Shown piece by piece: positions 1-5,980 of a DNA stretch of 9,847 nucleotides (the stretch's first letter is position 1; each line of letters opens with the position of its first letter). The DNA comes from Acidobacteriota bacterium. Its GTDB lineage: Bacteria > Acidobacteriota > Terriglobia > Terriglobales > Acidobacteriaceae. The position numbers and the translations under genes were made by a program. The stretch is from NCBI GenBank assembly GCA_003225615.1, contig QIAS01000022.1:1-9847 (forward strand). Direction: 5' to 3'. The notes under the pieces are model-generated. The model made no database searches and had not been told where the DNA came from. It saw nothing but the letters and a program-made list of their open reading frames with translations.

Positions 1-3
1 CGG

Positions 4-207
4 ATGGCATTCATTTACGATCTGGTCAGGAACCAGCAGACTTACGGCGTCGATGTTAACCAGACCGTCCTGGAAGTGGCCAAGGCCATGGTGGAACGCA
101 ACATTGGAGCAGTCCCCGTGCTGGAGAACGGCGCATTAGTTGGCATTCTCTCCGAACGCGATTTAATGAAGCACGTCGTCGCACAAGGACGCGCCCCCGG
201 ATCATGA
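4..207 (+). CDS. CBS domain protein, N-terminal half (split gene, first fragment)
   Basis: This 67-residue frame holds one CBS motif. Residues 18-37 carry the usual 'TVLEVAKAM..RNIGAVPV' pattern and residues 43-55 read 'ALVGILSERDLMK', the end of a CBS repeat. CBS pairs (Bateman modules) bind adenosine nucleotides and act as energy-sensing regulatory domains. Intact stand-alone members are about 140 residues with two repeats and a linker of about six residues ending in '-V-M-T'. Here the frame stops right after 'GRAPGS', where that linker should begin, and the second repeat continues one frame over through an ATGA overlap at 204-207. I read this as one ancestral gene broken by a short deletion. 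The start at 4 follows only three bases of window, so an upstream start or ribosome binding site cannot be judged. Confidence 0.75.
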   Translation: MAFIYDLVRNQQTYGVDVNQTVLEVAKAMVERNIGAVPVLENGALVGILSERDLMKHVVAQGRAPGS

Positions 208-419
208 CGCGGGAGCCCTACACCGTAGGCCCCCGCGAAGAATTGGAAACCTGCATGATGCTAATGAGCCAGCACGGTTTCCGTCATCTGCCTATCTGCG
301 ATGGCAAGAAGCTCATCGGCATGGTCTCGCTACGAGACATCATGCTGCATGGCCTCAACGAAAAAGATCACGAAGTTCGCATGATGCGAGCCTACATCCA
401 CTCCACACCTGATATGTAG
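204..419 (+). CDS. CBS domain protein, C-terminal half (split gene, second fragment)
   Basis: This 71-residue frame holds the second CBS repeat. 'MTREPYTVGPREELETCM' opens it, 'HGFRHLPICDGKKLIGMVSLRDIM' (about 24-47) is the diagnostic core, and the tail 'DHEVRMMRAYIH' is typical of small stand-alone CBS-pair proteins. The ATG overlaps the stop of the first half (ATGA), and no Shine-Dalgarno precedes it. If translated, it would therefore depend on re-initiation by ribosomes finishing the first half. In intact relatives this methionine is internal, in the '-V-M-T-' linker. The two halves could in principle reassemble a Bateman module from two chains, but a disabled gene is equally likely. Confidence 0.7.
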   Translation: MTREPYTVGPREELETCMMLMSQHGFRHLPICDGKKLIGMVSLRDIMLHGLNEKDHEVRMMRAYIHSTPDM

Positions 420-542
420 AGCACAGGTCCCCACTGAGCATGGCTCGCAAGCGCTGAATTACTCATTTCCACTCCCTTACCCGCTTCCCGGCAATCAAAG
501 TCCGCTGTTGGGTGGTATTCGCTGCCGCATAGGAAATGCCTT

Positions 543-571
543 CAAGGTAACGGTTACCAAGGTTACCTTGG
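543..571. repeat. Nested inverted repeats, operator-like
   Basis: Three exact inverted repeats overlap here. CAAGGTAAC (543-551) pairs with GTTACCTTG (562-570). GGTAAC (546-551) pairs with GTTACC (553-558) around a single G. CCAAGGT (557-563) pairs with ACCTTGG (565-571) around a single T. The heptamer GGTTACC also recurs directly at 552-558 and 561-567, 9 bp apart. The cluster lies about 105 bp upstream of the membrane-protein gene and just upstream of a weak promoter candidate. It could be a multi-half-site operator or, in RNA, a switch between alternative hairpins. No regulator gene is visible nearby. Confidence 0.5.
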
Positions 572-575
572 TTCA

Positions 576-604
576 TTGATCTCCCGGGCAAGAGCTTTTA
601 TCGT
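576..604 (+). promoter_or_regulatory. Weak sigma70-like promoter candidate for the membrane-protein gene
   Basis: TTGATC (576-581) and TATCGT (599-604) each match four of six consensus bases and are 17 bp apart. They lie directly downstream of the palindrome cluster, so a protein bound there would sit next to the -35 box. The match is modest and could be chance. Confidence 0.25.
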
Positions 605-675
605 TTAGGGAACAAAGCGGGAAAAGTTTTCAATAGGAACCGTTTTGAGCACCTGATTTAGCTGTCAGGAGCCGG

Positions 676-1599
676 ATGAGTCCGCACACACAACTCGCCT
701 ATGACGTGCTGTGGTTTGCTCACCCGGTATTGGAAGCCGCGGTAGCCGTCGCCATGTTCCGCCGCAAGCTCTACCGGGCATTCCCCGTTTTCTTCAGCTA
801 CCTCGTGGCGCAGATCGCCATCTTCGTCATCACCTACCCAATTTACCGCTTCGCAAGTGAGACCGTTTTCTTTGACGCTTATTGGACAGGTTCTGCGATC
901 AGCGTATTCCTCGGCTTCAAAGTCATCCATGAAATATTTCTTGATGTTTGCCGTCCCTATCACACGCTGAAAGATCTCGGGACCATGCTGTTTCGGTGGG
1001 CAGGATTGGTGATGCTGCTGGTGGCCATCGTGGTGGCGCTTTCTAATCCGACCAGTCCGCAAGCCCCCCTGGTCCAAGCCATTCTTACCACCCAGCGTTG
1101 CGTGCGCGTCATCCAGTGCGGCCTGGTATTGTTCTTACTCGTTTTCTCAAAGTACCTGGGTGTTTCCTGGCGACAACACAGTTTCGGGATTGCGCTGGGC
1201 TTCGGAGCATATGCGGGAGTCGAATTGGCCATTGTCGCATTGAAGGTAGGCCAACTCATTAGTCAGTTGACGCTTGATATGGTAAACATGACCGCATACA
1301 ACTGCGCCCTTGGAGTCTGGCTTGTCTATGCAATTTCTCGGTGTCCGGCGCGGGAAGTTTCCGCCAATCTGCTGCGGCCACAGCGCTGGGAACAAAGCCT
1401 CACCGACTTGCAGCATCCCGCAGAACCGGATTCCTTGATTCCTTTGTTCGAGGGCATGGTGGATCGAGCCCTGTCGCGTACCAATGGAGGTTCTCACCAG
1501 CCAGCTCCGCACCAGGCGGAAACGAACGGGGAACCGATCGCGTCCCGTACTTACGATCTTGAGTTGCCGTCCGTGTCCCATGTGCGCTCGAAGACCTAG
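676..1599 (+). CDS. Seven-helix integral membrane protein, function unknown
   Basis: A 307-residue protein with about seven hydrophobic helices, at roughly 8-28, 36-57, 69-89, 104-123, 144-161, 170-190 and 203-220. A polar tail of about 85 residues follows, with no recognisable domain. I know no catalytic motif in it. The overall shape (compact helix bundle plus soluble tail) resembles the unnamed 7-TM proteins common in Acidobacteriota. A role in sensing or signalling is only a guess. The ATG is well supported: AGGAG at 667-671 lies 4 nt upstream. The next gene starts 56 nt after the stop on the same strand, so the two may be co-transcribed. A GCGGAC/GTCCGC stem-loop (1614-1628) lies between them. 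Confidence 0.8.
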   Translation: MSPHTQLAYDVLWFAHPVLEAAVAVAMFRRKLYRAFPVFFSYLVAQIAIFVITYPIYRFASETVFFDAYWTGSAISVFLGFKVIHEIFLDVCRPYHTLKDLGTMLFRWAGLVMLLVAIVVALSNPTSPQAPLVQAILTTQRCVRVIQCGLVLFLLVFSKYLGVSWRQHSFGIALGFGAYAGVELAIVALKVGQLISQLTLDMVNMTAYNCALGVWLVYAISRCPAREVSANLLRPQRWEQSLTDLQHPAEPDSLIPLFEGMVDRALSRTNGGSHQPAPHQAETNGEPIASRTYDLELPSVSHVRSKT

Positions 1600-1613
1600 C
1601 CAGCCGAAGTGCG

Positions 1614-1628
1614 GCGGACCATGTCCGC
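1614..1628 (+). other. Small intercistronic stem-loop
   Basis: GCGGAC (1614-1619) and GTCCGC (1623-1628) form a perfect 6-bp stem with a 3-nt loop, between the membrane-protein stop and the next start. No T-run follows, so it is not an intrinsic terminator. It could modulate mRNA processing or be incidental. Confidence 0.3.
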
Positions 1629-1655
1629 TAACACCTTCGGGAAAGGACGGGTCCA

Positions 1656-1979
1656 GTGAAACACAGCGATGTTGAAATCGCGGGATTAGTCGAAGAGCTC
1701 AAGGCGGCGCAACAGGAAGCTCACACCGCCAGGGCGCAGGGACTACTGGATGCCCAGCCACCACTGTTGCGGGTCTTGAAAGTCGAACTGCTTGGTCAGA
1801 TCCGAGCCGTCGCTCTCCACGTTCAACAGCTACGCCATCTCTTGGGTGAAGTAATGGAAAAAGAAACTGACCAACCTCGATTGCCTGCATCTTGCGAGGC
1901 TGGTGCACCCACAATGTTTGAGCAAGTCGAATCGATCGTCACGGCCAAAGTTCGCGATGAAAAAATCAGGCCTGAGTAG
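1656..1979 (+). CDS. Small hypothetical helical protein
   Basis: A 107-residue frame with a GTG start and an AAGGA-type ribosome binding site at about 1643-1647, 8 nt upstream. The first 70 residues are rich in Glu, Gln, Leu and Ala with few helix breakers, and probably form two amphipathic helices interrupted around 'QPPLL' (34-38). The tail after about 71 is polar and contains Pro and one Cys. I recognise no family. The real-gene call rests on the ribosome binding site, the 56-nt spacing from the upstream gene on the same strand, and sensible composition. Competing - strand frames here lack a good start. It might be a cytoplasmic partner of the membrane protein, which is inference only. Confidence 0.55.
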   Translation: MKHSDVEIAGLVEELKAAQQEAHTARAQGLLDAQPPLLRVLKVELLGQIRAVALHVQQLRHLLGEVMEKETDQPRLPASCEAGAPTMFEQVESIVTAKVRDEKIRPE

Positions 1980-2202
1980 ATCCGCGTAGTCCTCTACTAC
2001 TTTCCCGAAAAGAAATTGCACTTGTAAACCCTAGTTCTTGTCGGCGTTTTCCCTAAACGGGAGGATTCGGCTTTTTTTAAAGTAATTCATTGGGGAACCC
2101 CATCTAAGTTGCACAAAAAATGGGGCAGCGGTCGATATCGGCGCGCACGGGCCGGCCATTACATTCGGGTGCCAGGTATCTGAATTTTAAGGGGTTAATA
2201 GT
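1980..2202. other. Intergenic stretch without a gene
   Basis: I see no convincing coding frame. A weak hairpin, TTTTCCC (2047-2053) with GGGAGGA (2059-2065, including G-T pairs), is followed 6 nt later by a run of seven T (2072-2078). It could be a poor terminator for the upstream genes, although the gap before the T-run is long. A perfect TGGGG-AA-CCCCA palindrome sits at 2091-2102. The promoter of the small secreted-peptide unit begins just after this stretch. Confidence 0.3.
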
Positions 2203-2229
2203 TTGATACTTGCGCAATGGCTGTATAAT
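2203..2229 (+). promoter_or_regulatory. Sigma70-type promoter of the small peptide unit
   Basis: TTGATA (2203-2208, five of six consensus bases) and a perfect TATAAT (2224-2229) are separated by 15 bp, slightly short of the usual 16-18. The predicted transcript start is near 2235-2237. That places the leader hairpin within about 5 nt of the RNA 5' end. A ribosome binding site, small frame and terminator all lie downstream in the expected order, which strengthens the call. Confidence 0.65.
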
Positions 2230-2239
2230 TCGTGGCCGC

Positions 2240-2280
2240 TGAGATTTCTGCCAGGCGCACATTGCCTGGCAGAATTCTCA
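2240..2280 (+). promoter_or_regulatory. Long stem-loop at the 5' end of the leader RNA
   Basis: TGAGATTTCTGCCAGGC (2240-2256) pairs with GCCTGGCAGAATTCTCA (2264-2280): 17 positions, one internal A/A-type mismatch and a 7-nt loop (2257-2263). The 3' arm ends 4 nt before the Shine-Dalgarno at 2285. Two roles fit: a 5' stem protecting a short mRNA from decay, or a protein- or ligand-responsive element controlling access to the ribosome binding site. There is no T-run after the stem, so it is not a terminator. It matches no riboswitch class I know. Confidence 0.7.
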
Positions 2281-2296
2281 CGCTAGGAGAGAACCC

Positions 2297-2428
2297 ATGA
2301 AACGCGTATTCAGGGCGTTACTCCTGGTGCTTGCACTGGGCACGTTTGTATCGGCAGCCGTCCCAAGAGTTCCAGCTCCAGACGGTGGTCCAATACCGAC
2401 ATGTCGAGGACAGAATTGCACCGGATGA
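2297..2428 (+). CDS. Small secreted peptide with signal sequence (43 aa), hypothetical
   Basis: A 43-codon gene starting at ATG 2297 and ending at TGA 2426-2428. It is preceded by AGGAGAG (2285-2291), a near-ideal ribosome binding site. Residues 1-4 'MKRV' are basic and 5-18 are hydrophobic ('FRALLLVLALGTFV'). 'VSA-A' near 18-21 is a plausible signal peptidase I site. The mature part would be about 23 residues: rich in Pro and Gly, with Cys36 and Cys41 (C-x4-C) that could form a small disulfide ring after export. I recognise no family. It sits alone between its own promoter and terminator, with no transporter, modification or immunity gene beside it. A secreted signalling, antimicrobial or envelope peptide is possible, all by inference. 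Confidence 0.65.
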   Translation: MKRVFRALLLVLALGTFVSAAVPRVPAPDGGPIPTCRGQNCTG

Positions 2429-2493
2429 ACAACGAAGACAAGGTACGAAAGTAACCTGGTCGTAACCTTCCCCCGGGGTAGTTAACGGGATTC

Positions 2494-2523
2494 GGGCTGG
2501 CGAATTGTCAGCCCTATTTCTTT
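2494..2523 (+). terminator. Intrinsic terminator of the small peptide unit
   Basis: GGGCTGGC (2494-2501) pairs with GTCAGCCC (2507-2514), including one G-T pair, around a 5-nt loop. TATTTCTTT (2515-2523) follows immediately. Stem strength and the T-rich tract fit Rho-independent termination on the + strand. It closes the unit 66 nt after the peptide stop and stands 34 nt before the end of the convergent - strand gene. Confidence 0.65.
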
Positions 2524-2557
2524 GCCCAAAAGAGACGGTCTTACCATCCGGAAAAAT

Positions 2558-4699
2558 CTAGGCCACCCTTTTCTGAACTGTATCCAAGAGTTGCTTCAGT
2601 TCACCGACTCCAAACACTGGTGGTTGGCAGGTAAAGCCTGAGCAGACCACGGCCACACTCTTGCCTGATTCAACTCCTGGAACATTGGGTATCGTCTCAG
2701 CGAGAACTGGAGGCAGATTTTGCGGAACCGCTTCATTGCTGGCTAGCTTGACAACCGCGTGGTTGAGTGCGAACGGGGCTGCGGCCGTGCTGTAGAGTTG
2801 GGTCGCGAGTTCATCATCTCCGACGACAATGGTTTGCGTGTGCGGCTGAGAGAAATGCACAGCCGCGATGCCGTAGGTAGCAGCGAAAAGTCCATACTGG
2901 CCTGCGACTCCAGTGAATAATTCGATTGTCTGCTGGGCTTTTTCTCTGTAGCTCGCATCATTGGTATACGCGTACAGCCGTAGCAGGGCGATTGCCGCGA
3001 CGGAGTTTCCCGCCGGAGTCGGAGAATCCTGAAAGGGCTTTCGACGCGTGCCTAACACGCCCAGAACTTTTTCTCCCGCTCCGGGCTGCTGCTCGGTGTC
3101 AAAAAATCCGCCCGACACCGGATCAAAAAATCGCTCCAGCACGCGATCTGCGATTCGTCGCGCAAAGTTGAAATAGCTGAGGTCGCCGCTGGCTTCGTAA
3201 GCGTCCAGGCAGGCGACGGTCGTAAATGCGTAATCGTCGAGGACTCCCGCCACATCTCGCAATTCTACTTGCGGATCCGAATAGGCGACGACGTGCCGTA
3301 GCCCGCGTTCAGAATTCCAGCCCTCGGCCAAGAGCCGATCCAAGGAGCGCAGAGCGAAATGTCGCGCTTCTTCCAGGGCAAGTGCCTTTGCGGCTTCCAG
3401 GTAAGCGGAAATGCACAGCGCATTCCAGCCTACATAGACGGTCTTGTCCACATAGGGAGTGGGCCGCTTCAAACGAGCCGCATACATCTTCTTCTTCGCC
3501 ACGTCCAGCAGTTCCCGAACCCGCTCCGGTGCCAGTCCCAAGCGCTTTCCGATTTCCTCAACCGATGCTCGCACGTGTAGGACATTCTTTGCCGGGTTGT
3601 GATGCAGCTCGCCGACTTCATTGATGTCGTAGTACAGGCAAGCAACTTTGGCTTCTTCTTCGTCCAGGACCGCCTTGGCCTCGTCCACGGTCCAGGTAAA
3701 GTAGTCTCCATCGTCATCCATGGAATAATCGGCGTCCTGCGACGCGTAGAATCCGCCGTGCTCCCGATCGCTTAACCACTCGTCCATCCAACGAATGGTG
3801 TCACGCGCAATGTCCGCGAAAAACTCTGAGCCGGTAGCTTGATAGGCGTGAACGTAATTTTTCAGCAGCTCTGAGTTGTCGTAAGACATCTTCTCGAAGT
3901 GCGGCACCACCCAGTGCTCGTCCACGGAGTACCGGTGAAATCCGCCAGCCAATTGATCGTACACACCGCCATTCGCCATGCGTTCCAGGGTGATCACAAA
4001 AACGTTCCGCAGTTCGTTGTTGCCAGTGCGCACGTACTGATCAATGAGAAGATCCAGCATGCCGGGATGAGGAAACTTAGGCGCCTGTCCGAAGCCGCCA
4101 TTGCGGGCATCAAACATGCCCAGGGCCGATTGGATGATGGCTTCGATGACCTGGGGCGAAAACTGAGCGCTACGTCCGGCAAAGGCCTCGGCATGAGAGA
4201 GAGCATTCTCGACCATGCTGGCCTGCTCTATCACGTCGCCGTGCTTTTCACCATACGCATTCGCAATTGACAGCAGCACGCGCTTGAAACTCGGTCTGCC
4301 ATAGTGATCGTCAGGAGGAAAGTACGTTCCTCCGTAAAAGGGTTTCCCGTCCGGCGTGAGAAATGCAGTCAAGGGCCAGCCGCCCTGCCCGCTGATGGAA
4401 CTCACCGCAACCTGGTAGCGGCTGTCAATATCGGGGCGCTCGTCGCGATCTACTTTGACGGCAATGAAATTTTCATTCACGATGCGCGCCACTTCCGCAT
4501 CATCGTAAGACTCCCGATCCATCACGTGACACCAGTGGCACCATACTGCTCCAATATCGAGCAGGATGGGCTTGTTCTCCCGCGCCGCCGCGGCAAAAGC
4601 CTCCTCTCCCCACTCATACCAACGAATCGGTTGGTGCATCGCCGAGCGCAAATATGGAGACGACGCCTTGGCTAAAGAGTTCAGCGCCTGGGTAGTCAT
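2558..4699 (-). CDS. DUF255 thioredoxin-domain protein (YyaL/SPATA20 family)
   Basis: A 713-residue protein, close to the usual length of about 690. An N-terminal thioredoxin-like domain (about 1-175) carries 'WCHWCHVM' with a CxxC at 54-57, 'VKVDRDERPD' (81-90) and the cis-proline segment 'GGWPL' (106-110). The rest is the alpha/alpha-barrel, six-hairpin-like part of the family. Its markers are 'KFPHPG' (208-213), 'GGFHRYSVDEHWVVPHFEKM' (252-271), 'QDAD' (321-324) and 'SPTPAGNS' further on. The family is widespread, but its exact substrate is not established; a cytoplasmic redox or carbohydrate-related role has been proposed. No signal peptide is seen. The start is firm: the coding strand reads GGGGAGG ending 4 nt before the ATG. 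It lies downstream of the M20 gene on the same strand, separated by a repeat element. Confidence 0.93.
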   Translation of the reverse strand: MTTQALNSLAKASSPYLRSAMHQPIRWYEWGEEAFAAAARENKPILLDIGAVWCHWCHVMDRESYDDAEVARIVNENFIAVKVDRDERPDIDSRYQVAVSSISGQGGWPLTAFLTPDGKPFYGGTYFPPDDHYGRPSFKRVLLSIANAYGEKHGDVIEQASMVENALSHAEAFAGRSAQFSPQVIEAIIQSALGMFDARNGGFGQAPKFPHPGMLDLLIDQYVRTGNNELRNVFVITLERMANGGVYDQLAGGFHRYSVDEHWVVPHFEKMSYDNSELLKNYVHAYQATGSEFFADIARDTIRWMDEWLSDREHGGFYASQDADYSMDDDGDYFTWTVDEAKAVLDEEEAKVACLYYDINEVGELHHNPAKNVLHVRASVEEIGKRLGLAPERVRELLDVAKKKMYAARLKRPTPYVDKTVYVGWNALCISAYLEAAKALALEEARHFALRSLDRLLAEGWNSERGLRHVVAYSDPQVELRDVAGVLDDYAFTTVACLDAYEASGDLSYFNFARRIADRVLERFFDPVSGGFFDTEQQPGAGEKVLGVLGTRRKPFQDSPTPAGNSVAAIALLRLYAYTNDASYREKAQQTIELFTGVAGQYGLFAATYGIAAVHFSQPHTQTIVVGDDELATQLYSTAAAPFALNHAVVKLASNEAVPQNLPPVLAETIPNVPGVESGKSVAVVCSGFTCQPPVFGVGELKQLLDTVQKRVA

Positions 4700-4744
4700 A
4701 ACCTCCCCAGTTTATCGGGTTTTCGCGGCCTGTGGGGCCGGTGC

Positions 4745-4841
4745 AAGTACGAAGTACAAGGTACGAATTACGAAGTCAGAAGCAGGTCGGCTCGTTTTGC
4801 TTCCGCCGTGCTTTTTACTTCGTACCTCGTACTTCGTACTT
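4745..4841. repeat. 97-bp inverted repeat built of 7-nt tandem units
   Basis: The left arm (4745-4770) and right arm (4816-4841) are inverted copies matching at 24 of 26 positions. An inner pair GAAGCA/TGCTTC lies in the intervening segment. Each arm is a tandem series of heptamers. The left reads TACGAAG, TACAAGG, TACGAAT, TACGAAG and a degenerate TCAGAAG from 4748. The right reads TACTTCG, TACCTCG, TACTTCG, TACTTTA from 4816. It fills the gap between two - strand genes, and its right end touches the stop codon of the M20 gene. Possibilities are a REP/MITE-like mobile repeat, an mRNA-stabilising hairpin, or a protein-binding array. No T-run follows in the - direction, so it is not an obvious intrinsic terminator. 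No clear target duplication is visible. Confidence 0.75.
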
Positions 4842-5833
4842 TACACGAGCTGTTTCGCGATCGAGCAATACACATCCACGGCATCCCTGAGTTGCTTCTT
4901 TTCCACGTATTCCCGGTCGGTATGCGCCACGTGAACTGATCCCGGCCCGATCAGCATTGGCTCACCCCAGTTGGTCAGGGTGGGGATGTCGGTGGTAAAC
5001 GCCGCCACCATGGTGGGCAGACCATCAATAGTACGGAGGCGCACAAATGGTATTTCCAGTCCAAAATTAGCGTGTGCTAATCCTTCAATCGTCTTCGCGA
5101 TCTGTCGTCGCAACTCGTCAGCGGGTCCGATCAGACGGTAGAGCAACTCCGCCTTGGCATGGTCCGGAATCACATTGGGAGCTCGCCCACCTTCAATCAA
5201 TCCAATGTTTAACGTGCAGGGGCCAATTTCAGGATGCACTGGCAATTGCATGGCGCGCAATCGCCCCAGCGCTTCCACCAATTTGTCAATCGCAGATTCA
5301 CCCAGCTCCGGATACGCGGAATGCGCCATTTTTCCTTTCGCGACTACTTCCACCCGCAAAGTGCCTTTGGAGGCCAGCGCCATGCGATTCTCCGTAGGCT
5401 CGCCATTGACCAGAAATCGCGCTCCGGGAGCCTGCTGGTTCGCTACCCGGGCGCCCTGGCTATCGCGCTCCTCGCCGACAAGAAAAAGAAGCCCGACTTT
5501 GATTCCTTCCAGACGCAGCCGCTCCCCAGCCGCAATTTGTGCGGCGATAATGCCTTTGGCGTCGCAAGTTCCTCGGCCATAAATGCTGGTTGTGTCCTCT
5601 GAAGAAGAAATGAAAGGTGGCACGGTGTCCATGTGCGTGGAGAAAACCACTGCCGGTCGAGGCTCCTCCGGAGCGAAGGCATAAACATTGAACCGCTTGG
5701 CCTCCACCGGAATTTTCTTTACCTCCCAACCGAGCCGTGAAAGCTCGGCCTGGAGAAAGAGTCCAACTCGCTCCTCATTGCCAGTGATTGACTCAATATC
5801 AACAAGAGTTCGCGTAAACGCTGTAAGATCCAT
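4841..5833 (-). CDS. M20 family zinc metallopeptidase (ArgE/DapE/CPG2-like)
   Basis: A 330-residue di-zinc amidohydrolase or peptidase. The M20 residues appear in order: 'STHMDT' (His67, Asp69), 'GTCDAKG' (bridging Asp91), 'GEERD' (catalytic Glu121 and zinc Glu122), 'NGEPT' (Glu145) and 'VAHTDREYV' (His304). The central dimerisation domain (about 157-265) includes 'KMAHSAYPELGESAI' with its conserved His171. All key residues are present, so it should be active on N-acyl amino acids, dipeptides or succinyl/acetyl-diamino acids. It is somewhat short for DapE or ArgE (about 375), and I cannot choose the substrate. The neighbours offer no arginine or lysine pathway context. The start lacks a strong Shine-Dalgarno, and a TATTCT -10-like box lies 7 nt upstream, so a leaderless mRNA is possible. 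Confidence 0.92.
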   Translation of the reverse strand: MDLTAFTRTLVDIESITGNEERVGLFLQAELSRLGWEVKKIPVEAKRFNVYAFAPEEPRPAVVFSTHMDTVPPFISSSEDTTSIYGRGTCDAKGIIAAQIAAGERLRLEGIKVGLLFLVGEERDSQGARVANQQAPGARFLVNGEPTENRMALASKGTLRVEVVAKGKMAHSAYPELGESAIDKLVEALGRLRAMQLPVHPEIGPCTLNIGLIEGGRAPNVIPDHAKAELLYRLIGPADELRRQIAKTIEGLAHANFGLEIPFVRLRTIDGLPTMVAAFTTDIPTLTNWGEPMLIGPGSVHVAHTDREYVEKKQLRDAVDVYCSIAKQLV

Positions 5834-5840
5834 GCCACAG

Positions 5841-5846
5841 AGAATA
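5841..5846 (-). promoter_or_regulatory. Candidate -10 box close to the M20 start (possible leaderless mRNA)
   Basis: On the - strand the sequence reads TATTCT, then 7 nt, then the ATG at 5833. It fits TANNNT, the pattern seen upstream of leaderless genes, and no good Shine-Dalgarno is present. Four of six bases match consensus and there is no clear -35, so this is tentative. Confidence 0.3.
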
Positions 5847-5966
5847 AACCACGTCAGGCACCCGGACCACGCGGCGACGGACGCCTCGGCCGTCCACCTG
5901 AGTAAGACTCGGAGCCGGGCTGACTCAACGATTAGGGTCCGTGGCGGCTACCAATCCCCGCGCCGA

Positions 5967-5972
5967 TGTAAT
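5967..5972 (+). promoter_or_regulatory. Candidate -10 box close to the hydrolase GTG (possible leaderless mRNA)
   Basis: TGTAAT (five of six consensus bases) ends 8 nt before the GTG at 5981. No Shine-Dalgarno precedes the start and no clear -35 is seen. The layout matches the stronger case at 7595. Confidence 0.3.
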
Positions 5973-5980
5973 CTAATGCC

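Noticed and set aside
658..1581. Three - strand frames (658-1077, 960-1259, 1147-1581) across the membrane-protein gene
   Set aside because: They are mirror frames of a well-supported + strand gene with an AGGAG site and clear hydrophobic periodicity; none has a family signature.
2047..2078. Hairpin plus T7 run considered as a terminator for the 676-1979 genes
   Set aside because: The stem depends on G-T pairs, and six nucleotides separate it from the T-run, so I mention it only in the intergenic description.
2425..2454. Nine-codon frame (MNNEDKVRK) overlapping the small peptide stop by ATGA
   Set aside because: Too short to support from sequence alone, and it lies in the possible degenerate repeat; coupling by ATGA can arise by chance.
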